A stretch of DNA of 64,000 nucleotides from an uncultured Peptostreptococcaceae bacterium (GTDB lineage Bacteria > Bacillota > Clostridia > Peptostreptococcales > Anaerovoracaceae). This document shows positions 52,379 through 61,145 of this stretch, piece after piece. Positions within the stretch are counted from its first letter, which is position 1. Every line of letters begins with the position of its first letter. Location of the stretch: positions 85,933 to 149,932 of the forward strand of contig CAJUQR010000008.1 in NCBI GenBank assembly GCA_910588185.1, written 5' to 3'. A program made the translations under genes and the position numbers. A model generated the notes under the pieces. The model made no database searches and was not told where the DNA came from. It saw only the letters and a list, made by a program, of their open reading frames with translations.

Positions 52379-53635
52379 TTATTTTTCATCACGCATTTTA
52401 ACCAGTTTTCTTACAAGACGATTAAGATCATTTATACGTCTGACTACTTTATATGCGTTTTCTTCTCTATGCATAAATATGGTATTGAGCGTTTCATTAA
52501 GATTATCGCACAACCCTTCAACCTTAGAGCCCAAATTATCTTCTTGACTCATCTCTATGCCATAGCCTGAAACATCGTTGATATCGTAATGATACTCTAT
52601 CCCAAACAGTTCTTTTACCTTAGCGGCAAGTCCACTCTTAACACCATTCAAATGCGCCTCTGAAACAGCCTTATTTTTTCTCATCTCTTCCGGCATGTCT
52701 AGAGTTTTTTCTTTAATTTCTGTAAAGTAATTTTTCATTTCTTCAAATCTTTTATCGAACTCATCGGCAGGCATGGAAAGAGCTGTCCTATAAAGCGTAA
52801 TTTGTGAAAGAGCGCTTGTGACTATATCATGAAGTTTAAGTTTTGCAGAGCTGTCCAGAATCTCCTCGCTTTGGGTTTTGCAATCTTTTAAAATAGCTTC
52901 TTTAAGTGCATCTACTCCTATACCCTTCTTTGCACTTACAGGAAACATCATTACATCATCGACTTCCATCAAATCCGCTATAAATTTACGACAGTACGCT
53001 AAATAATCACTAAGTTCATCTTGATCTATTATGTCTATCTTATTTACAGCAAAATAAAACTTTGCCGCATGTTCCTTTGCATTTTTTAGAAAATCGATCT
53101 CTATCTGATTGATAGGACTATCTACAGAAAGAGTAAATATTACTGCATCGCTCTCTTTAACAAAAGAATAAGCCTCCTCGGAATTTTTCTCATGCATGGA
53201 GCCAACTCCGGGAGTATCTACAAACGTGATGCCGCTTTCAAGAAAAGATGCCGGACACTTTATTGAAACTTTTGTAACATTCAAATGATTGTCCTTATTC
53301 TCCTGCTCATTTACATATGTATGAATATCTTCAAATGCAGTTTCTTTAACAACCCCATTGGCAAAATGAACGGCTGCACCTTTATCTCCGTATTCAACCG
53401 TAGTAACAACGGCAGTAACAGGAACTATACCTACAGGTAAAATTTTGTCCTCAAGAATCCCGTTTACAAGAGCACTCTTTCCCCTTTTAAACTGACCTAT
53501 TACAGATACAGTCATTTTGCTGGACTCAAGTTTTTCTCTGAGATTTCTTACTCTCATAAGCTCTCTTCCTGTTATTTCATAGCTGCTGAAAAGTTCCTCA
53601 GCCTCTTTTATCCTCTGTAAAGTTAAATTTTCCAT
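52379..53635 (-). CDS. Dynamin-family GTPase
   Basis: 418 residues. The G domain shows GQFKRGKSALVN (G1), FVDTPGVGS (G3) and NKIDI (G4), and the remainder is alpha-helical. Bacterial dynamin-like proteins remodel or guard membranes, often against stress or phage. The ATG at 53635, 8 bases after AAAGG, is preferred to the GTG at 53644. It follows the ferredoxin-like gene with a 12-base gap and so belongs to its operon. Confidence 0.88.
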   Translation of the reverse strand: MENLTLQRIKEAEELFSSYEITGRELMRVRNLREKLESSKMTVSVIGQFKRGKSALVNGILEDKILPVGIVPVTAVVTTVEYGDKGAAVHFANGVVKETAFEDIHTYVNEQENKDNHLNVTKVSIKCPASFLESGITFVDTPGVGSMHEKNSEEAYSFVKESDAVIFTLSVDSPINQIEIDFLKNAKEHAAKFYFAVNKIDIIDQDELSDYLAYCRKFIADLMEVDDVMMFPVSAKKGIGVDALKEAILKDCKTQSEEILDSSAKLKLHDIVTSALSQITLYRTALSMPADEFDKRFEEMKNYFTEIKEKTLDMPEEMRKNKAVSEAHLNGVKSGLAAKVKELFGIEYHYDINDVSGYGIEMSQEDNLGSKVEGLCDNLNETLNTIFMHREENAYKVVRRINDLNRLVRKLVKMRDEK

Positions 53636-53647
53636 ACTTTTCACCTT

Positions 53648-54085
53648 TTATTTATAAAAAGGACATGCCATACATGCCTCATTTGATTTTCTCTGCTCCT
53701 CACCGCAATAAATAGGGAATATTGCCAAATTATGAGCAAGCTTATCTCCTCTGAGAGACTTTAATGCGGCTATTTGACAAAGGGTTCCTACAAATTCAGT
53801 ATGCTGCCTTTCCTTTAAACTTCTCATAGTCGCCCTGTAAATAGGAGCCATTTTTCTTTTTCTTACATCTTCTTTCGAGTCAAAAAACTCCTCAAATTCC
53901 GGTAATTCTACAGGATTATATAAAGGACAGTATAATATGCAGGCATTACATTTGCTGCACCCGTCCTCATTGACTACAGGAAATTTTCTTCCGTTTTCTT
54001 CTTTCATCTTCACACATGAATACTTGCATCCTACTACACAAGCTTCGCATCCATTGCAATTTTTTACTCTATCTGTTAACTGCAT
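53648..54085 (-). CDS. 4Fe-4S ferredoxin-like protein
   Basis: 145 residues. Two cysteine clusters at the N-terminus, CNGCEACVVGC and CSKCNACILYCP, should each bind a 4Fe-4S cluster, and a further CGEEQRKSNEACMACP near the C-terminus may bind a third metal centre. The middle is basic. Role unknown; possible electron carrier. It lies between the kinase and GTPase genes in one tight operon. Confidence 0.75.
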   Translation of the reverse strand: MQLTDRVKNCNGCEACVVGCKYSCVKMKEENGRKFPVVNEDGCSKCNACILYCPLYNPVELPEFEEFFDSKEDVRKRKMAPIYRATMRSLKERQHTEFVGTLCQIAALKSLRGDKLAHNLAIFPIYCGEEQRKSNEACMACPFYK

Positions 54086-54097
54086 TTATTTCACCTC

Positions 54098-54931
54098 TTA
54101 AAAATTCGTCATTTCTTCTAAATATTTTTCAATAGGTATTCCTTTATATTTATCAACATTCTCGGCATTTTTTAGTATAAGAGTCCTGACCATATCCATT
54201 GCAAACTTGGTAGACTCCTGAAGTTCTTTGCCTTTTAAAACTCCTCCTATGAGAAGAGCTGAGAATATATCTCCTGTTCCCGAAAAGTGTACAGGTACAT
54301 AGTCAAATGGAATAGTAAAATAGTCTCCTTTATAATAATCGTATCCAAAAACACAAGACTGTCCATCCACCACTATACTCGTAACTATAACGGACTTTGA
54401 ACCCATGTTTCTCAAAGCATCTACAATTTTTTTTGCCTCATCTCTCGTTACTTCGTCCCTGTCTTGGTACATATCGGCAAGAAACACTGCTTCCGTATAA
54501 TTAGGCATTACTATATCTGCAACGGAACAAATTTGTCTCATATACACTACCGTATTTTCAGATACACCGTTATAAAGCTTACCATCATCGCCCATTATAG
54601 GGTCTACAAATATATGAACTCCTTTTTTACGCTGCTCTCTGCAATACTCTGCCACCAGCTTTACCTGTTCTTCAGAAATTATAAGGCCTGTACAAATAGC
54701 ATCAAAAGAAAAGCCCAGTTCTTTCCATACTTTAAGTGTATTCCTCATATAATCTGTAGTGTCAAGTATATCGAACAGACCATAATCCAATGTATTTGAA
54801 ACCACTGCAGTCGGCAAATTATATATATTAAATCCCATATGAGACATTATGGGTATCATAACTCCAAGAGATATTTTGCCATAGCCGGCTATATCATTTA
54901 TAAGCAAAACATGCTCAGTTTCTTTTTTCAT
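54098..54931 (-). CDS. Pyridoxal/pyridoxamine kinase-like protein
   Basis: 277 residues of the ribokinase-like PdxK/PdxY group. INDIAGYGKISL at the N-terminus, VDPIMGDDG and the C-terminal GTGDIFSALL (anion hole and catalytic aspartate) are seen. It should phosphorylate pyridoxal, pyridoxine or pyridoxamine to make PLP, needed by aminotransferases such as SerC. It heads the operon with the ferredoxin-like and dynamin genes. Confidence 0.85.
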   Translation of the reverse strand: MKKETEHVLLINDIAGYGKISLGVMIPIMSHMGFNIYNLPTAVVSNTLDYGLFDILDTTDYMRNTLKVWKELGFSFDAICTGLIISEEQVKLVAEYCREQRKKGVHIFVDPIMGDDGKLYNGVSENTVVYMRQICSVADIVMPNYTEAVFLADMYQDRDEVTRDEAKKIVDALRNMGSKSVIVTSIVVDGQSCVFGYDYYKGDYFTIPFDYVPVHFSGTGDIFSALLIGGVLKGKELQESTKFAMDMVRTLILKNAENVDKYKGIPIEKYLEEMTNF

Positions 54932-55003
54932 ATCTTCCTCTGTCTCCTATCTCTTATCAAACTCCTAATATAATAGTATATTTAATGTGTCTTCAAAAAT
55001 CAA

Positions 55004-55048
55004 CAAAAAAGATGCGGTCTGGCACACTGTCATCTCCCGCATCTTTTT
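55004..55048 (-). terminator. Terminator at the end of the ECF transport operon
   Basis: AAAAAGATGCGG and CCGCATCTTTTT arms with a 19-base loop, followed by T-rich sequence on the minus strand. It overlaps the stop of the last EcfT gene. Confidence 0.85.
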
Positions 55049-55934
55049 AATTATCAATACATTTTGACAATCTGTCAAATTTTATCTCACCTATTATCTG
55101 CAATATCATAGGCAAGAGCAGCAATATAGCATAAGCAGCATAAAACACATACGACAATATGGTTACAGGCGTCATTATAATCTGCGGATCGTAATGTATA
55201 TTAGTCTGATTTAAAGACCACCCCATACAAACCACAGTAAGCAGCAGAAAAATCATTATCACAAAGCTTCTGTCTCTGTTGTCAAACCTGTATATGGAAA
55301 AAGCCGTCCTTCCTTTAAGTGAATATCCACGGCATTTCATAGACTGGGAACTTTCCACAAAGTTCTCCAGCGTCCAAGTAATCAATACGGATATGAGCCT
55401 TAATGAATTTAAAAACCGTCTACAAATATTGCCTTGAGAAGGACTCCTTCCTATACCTTTCTGAGAGGTATTGATACGTCCTGCATAATTCTTTACACGC
55501 GGTGCTGTGCGAAGCAGAATAGATAAAAACAATGACAGCTTCGGCGATACCCTGCCGAACAGATACACCACTTTATCCGAGGAAAACACTGCAAAAACAC
55601 ATGAAAAGAACATTACTACAGTAGCCAAAGTAATACCTATCTCAAGACCATAAAGGAGAGATTCCAATGTAATCTCATTTCCCACAAAATTTTGTCTCAG
55701 ATTGGTTACTCCAAAATGATTGTAATATGAATACCATCCTGCGTACAAACAAACAAAAGGGATTAGACATATATTAAAAATCAATGCACGTTTGCCGTTT
55801 AGCTTGACCGAATAAGCAAAAGCACATATATATGCTATAGCAACAAATACAGGATTATCAAACACAATAGTAAGCCCTATTGAAGAAACAAAATATATTA
55901 AATTTATCATAGGATGATAACTGTCAAATCTCAT
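55047..55934 (-). CDS. ECF transporter T component (second copy)
   Basis: 295 residues with five or six membrane helices and the cytosolic coupling motif SMKCRGYSLKGRTAFSIY, in which the Arg-Gly pair contacts the ATPases. Homologous throughout to the T subunit at 58278-59165, sharing the same layout and several blocks (LSLFLSILLRTAPR, IYRFDNRD). Its ATG overlaps the S-component stop. Last gene of the operon. Either T component could pair with the fused ATPase. Confidence 0.88.
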   Translation of the reverse strand: MRFDSYHPMINLIYFVSSIGLTIVFDNPVFVAIAYICAFAYSVKLNGKRALIFNICLIPFVCLYAGWYSYYNHFGVTNLRQNFVGNEITLESLLYGLEIGITLATVVMFFSCVFAVFSSDKVVYLFGRVSPKLSLFLSILLRTAPRVKNYAGRINTSQKGIGRSPSQGNICRRFLNSLRLISVLITWTLENFVESSQSMKCRGYSLKGRTAFSIYRFDNRDRSFVIMIFLLLTVVCMGWSLNQTNIHYDPQIIMTPVTILSYVFYAAYAILLLLPMILQIIGEIKFDRLSKCIDN

Positions 55935-56659
55935 TGTTCAATCAAACCATATTTAACCTTTATCCTGTTTAGCTTATCCATCATAGGTCTTGTAAGTAAT
56001 AGTAAACAAAGACTTACGGCTATACCTTGACTTACATTTACCGGTATGCCAGCTGCATAAATGGCAAGAAGCGATTCTGTATTAAGCATCTGCGCCATGG
56101 TAAACACAGCACAAGTATCAAGTATAGGTCCAACCATAACAACCATCATTATAAAGCCTATTATGGCATTTTTAAGAGGATTTTTATCGCTCAGTATATT
56201 CTTTTTGGCCAGTAATCCCGATATGAATCCAAGCAAACCATATGAAAACATCTGCCATGGAGTCCAAGGTCCTTGGCCAAACATTATATCGCTGACAATC
56301 ATACTAAGAGACCCTGTCATAAAGCCTGCCTGCGGTCCAAATGCCATTCCTGCAATCATTACAATACCGCCTATAGGCTTAAAGTTCTCTGCCCACACAA
56401 AAGCCGCTCTGGACGCCACGGCTATAGCACACATTACAGCCAGTGTAACCAATTCTCTAGCCTGAGGTTTACGGCTTTCAAAGCTTGCAAAAAAAGGAAT
56501 CATTGAATATATCATTATAAGCACGCTGGCAATATAGTACTTTCTATCCCCCATATACCATGAAATTCCTACAGTAAGAGGTATCAAAACTATAATAACC
56601 AATATCGATATCCAAAATCCTCTCCCAAGCTTTTTTTTCTTTATTTGTTCATTTGGCAT
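55931..56659 (-). CDS. ECF transporter substrate-binding (S) component
   Basis: 242 residues, six to seven helices, with a charged N-terminal tail (KKKKLGRGF) and family block MSIVSDIMFGQGPWTPWQM variations. The S component determines what is imported. It resembles the group annotated as energy-coupling factor substrate-specific component in cobalamin-regulated loci, though I cannot prove the vitamin from sequence. The cobalamin riboswitch upstream of the operon suggests cobalamin or a precursor. Overlaps the ATPase gene by 19 bases. Confidence 0.85.
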   Translation of the reverse strand: MPNEQIKKKKLGRGFWISILVIIVLIPLTVGISWYMGDRKYYIASVLIMIYSMIPFFASFESRKPQARELVTLAVMCAIAVASRAAFVWAENFKPIGGIVMIAGMAFGPQAGFMTGSLSMIVSDIMFGQGPWTPWQMFSYGLLGFISGLLAKKNILSDKNPLKNAIIGFIMMVVMVGPILDTCAVFTMAQMLNTESLLAIYAAGIPVNVSQGIAVSLCLLLLTRPMMDKLNRIKVKYGLIEQ

Positions 56660-58305
56660 AATTTAATCACATCCTCATTGGTAATTGCATTTTCAAATAT
56701 ATGTCTGCTCATCCTGTTAGCGGCAGTAGTATAAAAACTATTCTGTGCGAAAAACTTCTTAGGCGTATTGGCCGTTATCACATTTCCATCAAAGAACATT
56801 CCTACAATATCGGCATATTTTGCACAAAATTCCACATCATGTGAAACCATTAAAACAGTAACTCCGCTTGCTTTCAATTTCTTTAAAATATCAGCAAATT
56901 TTAGTTTAAAAAAGTTATCTATACCCTTGGTAGGTTCATCAAGAAGCAGTATTTTTGGATCTGTCAAAAGAACTTTGGCTAGGGCAGTCCTTTGCTGCTC
57001 GCCGCCTGACAGATCATAAGGATGACTCTCTAAGAGATGACTAATATCACATATATCAGCCACTTCTTCTATGCGCTTTTCTCTGTCTCCTTTATTGAGC
57101 ATTTCCTCCAAATCCTCTTTCACTGTCTTTTTAACAAAAAGGCTCTGAGGATCCTGCGGAAGCATAGCGAGATTGCCTTTAAACAACTCTCCTGACTTGT
57201 ACTTTTCTATGCGCTTACCATCTATTAAAATCTGTCCTCTATACGGTTTACATATATTGCATATGGACTTAAGAGTGGTAGATTTTCCCGTACCGTTACC
57301 GCCGACTATGGCAAAAATGGTTTCCTTAGGCACATTAAGATTAACGCCCTTTAAAACATCTTGTGATTCTTTGGAATATCTGAACCACGCCTCTTTAACG
57401 GAGATTGCAGGAACGCCTGTTTCATCCTCTCGCCTCATCTCCTCTATAATCGACTTTTCTTTTATTTCTTTATTTTCAAATACTTGACTCAGCCAGTTTC
57501 GTCCTTCTCTAACAGTCAGCGGACACTTCAAATCACTTTCTACACCATAATAAATTTGAACCGGCGAAGGCATTGCAGCAAACATCTCATTATTCTGCTC
57601 TTTTAAAAGTTTTCCTATGTTCCTTGGCTCATCCACTGCAAAAATCGAACCCTTATCCATAACTACGACTCTGTCAGCTGCATGGAATATATCTTCAAGT
57701 CTGTGTTCTGTTATTATAACAGTAGTTCCAAGCTCCAAATTTATCTTTCTAACTGTATTTAAAAAGTCTGCCGCCGCAATAGGATCAAGCTGGCTGGTAG
57801 GTTCATCTAAAATTAAAACCGTAGGCTGCATTGCCATTATAGACGCCAAATTGAGAAGCTGTTTCTGACCTCCCGAAAGCTCAGTTACACTTTTATGAAA
57901 CCAGCCTTGTATACCAAAATAGCTTGCCATTTCTGCTACTCTGAGGCGTATCGTCTTCTGATCTTCTCCAAGACTTTCAAGACCAAACGCAAGCTCATGC
58001 CACACCTTATCGGTGACTATTTGGTTATCAGGATTCTGCATTACATATCCTATCTTAGAAGACTGCTCTCTCAAATCAGCTTGACTCAAAGGCTTTCCTT
58101 CAAAGATAATCTCACCTCTGACACTGCCATGAGGTGCAAGCACACTTTTGAGATGCTTCAAAAGAGTTGTCTTACCGCTACCGCTTTTGCCGCATACAGC
58201 AATATATTCTCCTTTTTCTATATTGAGATTTATATTATTCAGTGCCAATCTATCCTTTGCAGTAGGATATGAAAAGCTTAAATTTTTGATCTCAAAATGC
58301 GCCAT
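56641..58305 (-). CDS. ECF transporter fused double ATPase (EcfA1-EcfA2)
   Basis: 554 residues with two ABC modules. Module 1 has Walker A CGKSGSGKTT, signature LSGGQKQLL and Walker B ILDEPTSQ; module 2 has VGGNGTGKST, LSGGEQQRTA and LLLDEPTKG. Fused EcfA pairs are known in some Firmicutes. It powers the transport of vitamins via T and S. Lies between the two T-component genes and overlaps both the upstream T gene and downstream S gene. Confidence 0.92.
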   Translation of the reverse strand: MAHFEIKNLSFSYPTAKDRLALNNINLNIEKGEYIAVCGKSGSGKTTLLKHLKSVLAPHGSVRGEIIFEGKPLSQADLREQSSKIGYVMQNPDNQIVTDKVWHELAFGLESLGEDQKTIRLRVAEMASYFGIQGWFHKSVTELSGGQKQLLNLASIMAMQPTVLILDEPTSQLDPIAAADFLNTVRKINLELGTTVIITEHRLEDIFHAADRVVVMDKGSIFAVDEPRNIGKLLKEQNNEMFAAMPSPVQIYYGVESDLKCPLTVREGRNWLSQVFENKEIKEKSIIEEMRREDETGVPAISVKEAWFRYSKESQDVLKGVNLNVPKETIFAIVGGNGTGKSTTLKSICNICKPYRGQILIDGKRIEKYKSGELFKGNLAMLPQDPQSLFVKKTVKEDLEEMLNKGDREKRIEEVADICDISHLLESHPYDLSGGEQQRTALAKVLLTDPKILLLDEPTKGIDNFFKLKFADILKKLKASGVTVLMVSHDVEFCAKYADIVGMFFDGNVITANTPKKFFAQNSFYTTAANRMSRHIFENAITNEDVIKLCQMNK

Positions 58306-59165
58306 GTTATCTCCTCCGTAATATTAATTGCTACAGGTATCGCAAGAAAAACTATATATCCTGCAAGTCCTGCTATTGTATATGGATTGTCCAATCTAAT
58401 CCCTTTTCCTGCCGTATATGATGTTCCTCCCATAATGCTGCAAAATAAAATCAGAACTATCAATATGAACATTACAGTAAACAAAATTATATCTCGCTTA
58501 TCAAATCTATATATGGCAAAATTAGTTCTCTTTCCGGTTCCGTATCCACGGCTTCTCATACTGTCTGCAGTAATTATTCCGCCTTCAAGAGCCCATGTGG
58601 TTAAAGTAGAAAGAACCGTCATTCCGTTTTCAATTTTTTCTCTTTTTATTCCTGTATCCCCGGCTTTTCCTATACATTCCCTCGTCGAAGCAATTTGAAC
58701 TGCCTTCTTTTGAAAATTAGGTATTAATCTCATTATCATAGAAAGTACTAACGATATAGAAGGAGCCGTCTTGCCAAATATATAAAGAAATTTATCACTG
58801 GTCATAACAATATTATAAGATGCAAACCATGTTATAACAGAGATAAACATAATCGTCAGCGCCATGCCATAATACAGCGCTTCGAGAGTATACGGTCTTC
58901 CTCCAAAATATGTAAACAGCACTGTATCTCCGTTTGGATTCAAAAGCGGGCTCAAAAGCGACAGTATTATAAACAAGGGAATCATGCCAAACAACAGTTT
59001 AAATCCTTTTCGTCCTTTTATATTGATATAATAAGTAAAAGCCAGAATAAAAGAGCACAGCAAAAATGCGGGATGTACGAAAAACATCCCAAAAACTACA
59101 GCTCCAATAAAAAACATAAAATTAATTATAGGATTATAGCTTGAAAAAGTATCTTTACTCTCCAT
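58278..59165 (-). CDS. ECF transporter T component (first copy)
   Basis: 295 residues, five or six helices, cytosolic motif SMRSRGYGTGKRTNFAIYRFDKRD divided by a loop. It forms the energy-coupling scaffold with the ATPase fusion. Shares the fold and blocks (LSLVLSMIMRLIPNF) with the copy at 55047-55934. Starts 10 bases after the DUF4430 gene and overlaps the ATPase gene by 28 bases. Confidence 0.88.
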   Translation of the reverse strand: MESKDTFSSYNPIINFMFFIGAVVFGMFFVHPAFLLCSFILAFTYYINIKGRKGFKLLFGMIPLFIILSLLSPLLNPNGDTVLFTYFGGRPYTLEALYYGMALTIMFISVITWFASYNIVMTSDKFLYIFGKTAPSISLVLSMIMRLIPNFQKKAVQIASTRECIGKAGDTGIKREKIENGMTVLSTLTTWALEGGIITADSMRSRGYGTGKRTNFAIYRFDKRDIILFTVMFILIVLILFCSIMGGTSYTAGKGIRLDNPYTIAGLAGYIVFLAIPVAINITEEITWRILRSKI

Positions 59166-59174
59166 TCTTTCCTC

Positions 59175-60488
59175 TTAATAAACTCCTCCGCCTACATCTT
59201 CGCCCAGTCCGTTGCAAGTATAGCACCATACTATAACATCGCCGTCTTTAAGTTTATAACTTGAGCTTCCATAATTAGGAAACCATCCGTTAACTTTATA
59301 CATCCATCCGGACTGACTTCCGCAGTCAAATTCATATAAATGATTAATGCCTTCAACATAATTGCTTCCATACATAGGTGTATATGAAAATTCAATCTGT
59401 ATACCTTTGCTATCGCATATTCTTTTGAGAACGTCAAACACAGTTTCACCGTCATTGAAGCCCACAGTCGTAGTTCTCAAAATAGTTCCATTCTTAGGAA
59501 CATATCCTTCCTTGCCGGAAGTCAAATTGCCCATGTTATTTAAAATTGTATCGCATCTTATCTCAATGGTACAACTATAATCATATTTGGCTGCGGTGCT
59601 TCCCTGGTTTCCTCCAGATGACGAACCTCCTTGTCCGCTGCTTTGACCGCCACCTTGTGAAGAACTGCCTTGAGAAGTCGTTCCCGGATTCTTACCGCTT
59701 TGACTGCCTCCCTGGTTTTTGCCTTGTGAAGCACTCGTATTTCCCTGTTGCTCTGTCTGGTCCTCTTCTGCATCCTTTGCTGCTTGCTCCACTTCTTTTT
59801 CTCTGTCTTCTACCACCTTATTAAGTTCTTCACTGCTAAAACACAATTCATGGTTATCGCCTGCGCTGATAACCTTATCAATGTTAAACTGGTTAAGTGA
59901 GCTTGCATTCAGCACTACTAATTCCATATCATCTCCTAATATGGAAACAGCTTCTCCCGCCTTTGCTGTAACGCTCTTTTCTCCTTTTAAGGCTTTGACA
60001 CTTCCTCCAAAAACGTTGATTCCCATAGACCCGGTCTGTACATTTACAGAAAATATACCGTTATCAGAAGTAATTTCAACATCTTCGGCTGTTAGACATC
60101 TAAAGTCGTCTTTCGAATTAACAACCGCAAAAATTTCGCCAGCTGCTACTTTCATATCAAATCCATCTTTAGACTCTCCAAGTAATACGGATGAATTTTC
60201 TGCAAGTTCATATGTATTTGCCCCTGCCTTTATTACAACGCCTGCCTTTTCATTTGACGTAATCTTATCACCGCTTCCAAGGGCTGTGCCTTTTTCAAGT
60301 TCAAATGATACCCCATCCCTCTCTATGTTGACAATTCCAGATACACTATCCACCTCTGCAAGTGCATCATCTTTATCTGAAAACCATCCTTTAACACTGC
60401 CGACAGCAAAAATTCCGCCAGCTGCTATTACAAGGATGATTACAATCATTATTATATTAAAAAGTTTTTTATTCTTTTTACTCTCCAC
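59175..60488 (-). CDS. Surface protein with FecR-like and DUF4430 (intrinsic-factor-like) domains
   Basis: 437 residues, anchored by one N-terminal membrane helix (about 9-30). About 40-195: beta-rich FecR-like repeats (VNIERDGVSFELEKGT, IFAVVNSKDD, GGSVKALKGE). About 235-305: low-complexity S/G/Q linker. C-terminal 110 residues: DUF4430, seen from GETVFDVLKRIC and GSNYVEGINHLYEFDCGSQSGW to LKDGDVIVWCYT; this fold resembles the C-terminal cobalamin-binding domain of intrinsic factor. GTG start. First gene of the riboswitch-controlled operon with the ECF transporter, so extracellular corrinoid capture is the likely role. Confidence 0.85.
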   Translation of the reverse strand: MESKKNKKLFNIIMIVIILVIAAGGIFAVGSVKGWFSDKDDALAEVDSVSGIVNIERDGVSFELEKGTALGSGDKITSNEKAGVVIKAGANTYELAENSSVLLGESKDGFDMKVAAGEIFAVVNSKDDFRCLTAEDVEITSDNGIFSVNVQTGSMGINVFGGSVKALKGEKSVTAKAGEAVSILGDDMELVVLNASSLNQFNIDKVISAGDNHELCFSSEELNKVVEDREKEVEQAAKDAEEDQTEQQGNTSASQGKNQGGSQSGKNPGTTSQGSSSQGGGQSSGQGGSSSGGNQGSTAAKYDYSCTIEIRCDTILNNMGNLTSGKEGYVPKNGTILRTTTVGFNDGETVFDVLKRICDSKGIQIEFSYTPMYGSNYVEGINHLYEFDCGSQSGWMYKVNGWFPNYGSSSYKLKDGDVIVWCYTCNGLGEDVGGGVY

Positions 60489-60499
60489 TTTACTTTCCT

Positions 60500-60528
60500 T
60501 TCAAAACAAAAGCACCATTTAAGGTGCT
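60500..60528 (-). terminator. Riboswitch-controlled terminator of the ECF operon
   Basis: AGCACC-TTAAAT-GGTGCT followed by TTTTGTTTT on the minus strand, ending just before the ribosome binding site of the DUF4430 gene. Expression platform of the cobalamin riboswitch upstream. Confidence 0.75.
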
Positions 60529-60584
60529 AATTTTAAAAATCATATATAAGCCCAGTTTTGTCCAAAGACATACTGATATACAAC

Positions 60585-60762
60585 CCTTGTCTCACCTCAG
60601 AAGACTAAAACGTCAAGCAAGCACAGGTCTACCGACTTAATCTTTATCCTACTCAAATCCCTTCCCGAGCTACATGCCAGTGGTATAATGACTTTTTCGT
60701 AGATATCACGGTTGCTGAGACACAGTGCCGGAATTTAACCGACTTCCGAGATGCCTTGCTAT
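60585..60762 (-). promoter_or_regulatory. Cobalamin (AdoCbl) riboswitch 1
   Basis: The minus-strand leader carries the core GAAGTCGGTTAAATTCCGGCACTG and the J-region AAGTCGGTAGACCT, plus closing stem AGCAAG/CTTGCT. A 5' loop with CTCAG can kiss the later hairpin AGTCTTCTGAGGTGAGAC through CTGAG, the L5-L13 contact typical of the class. A terminator follows. Cobalamin would switch the ECF operon off. Confidence 0.9.
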
Positions 60763-60778
60763 AATATTTATTTTCTTA

Positions 60779-60808
60779 ATTTTACTATGTTTAGGATACT
60801 TTTGTCAA
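60779..60808 (-). promoter_or_regulatory. Promoter of the ECF/cobalamin operon
   Basis: Minus strand TTGACA (60803-60808) and TAAAAT (60779-60784) separated by 18 bases, with the riboswitch starting about 17 bases beyond. Confidence 0.65.
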
Positions 60809-60959
60809 CTAATGCAAAATGTGTTTAAAGCATACTGGTATAACAATTTAATAATAATGACTTAGCAGTGTATTAAATTCCATCAATACGTTGACAAAAC
60901 TGTTAATCTTTCAGAAGTTTTTACAACATTTTTATAATTTTGTTGACTTTTTTAATATC

Positions 60960-61063
60960 ATTATTTAATTCTTGTCAACAGACACCTCAAATCTGACAAA
61001 TTTCGACACAATTAATACCCCCTTGTTGCCAAAATATCTAAATCATTTGATTCTTGTCAACAG
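60960..61063. repeat. Two copies of a 22-base promoter-like direct repeat
   Basis: 60960-60981 and 61042-61063 are identical in 20 of 22 bases and read CTGTTGACAAGAAT on the minus strand, that is a consensus -35 TTGACA with flanking sequence. They lie 150-260 bases upstream of the ECF promoter in an otherwise gene-free gap (60809-61145). Copies may be extra promoters or operator sites; -10 boxes are weak. Confidence 0.45.
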
Positions 61064-61112
61064 CCAATAGTAAATACATTTTGTCCTGCCACGAAATAGT
61101 ATATAAAACTTA

Positions 61113-61137
61113 GAAGCGGGACAAACCGCCCCGCTTC
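61113..61137 (-). terminator. Hairpin after the beta-propeller protein gene
   Basis: GAAGCGGG/CCCGCTTC arms with a 9-base loop, 9 bases beyond the stop; the T-run on the minus strand is weak (TAAGTTTTAT). Confidence 0.5.
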
Positions 61138-61145
61138 AAAATCAA

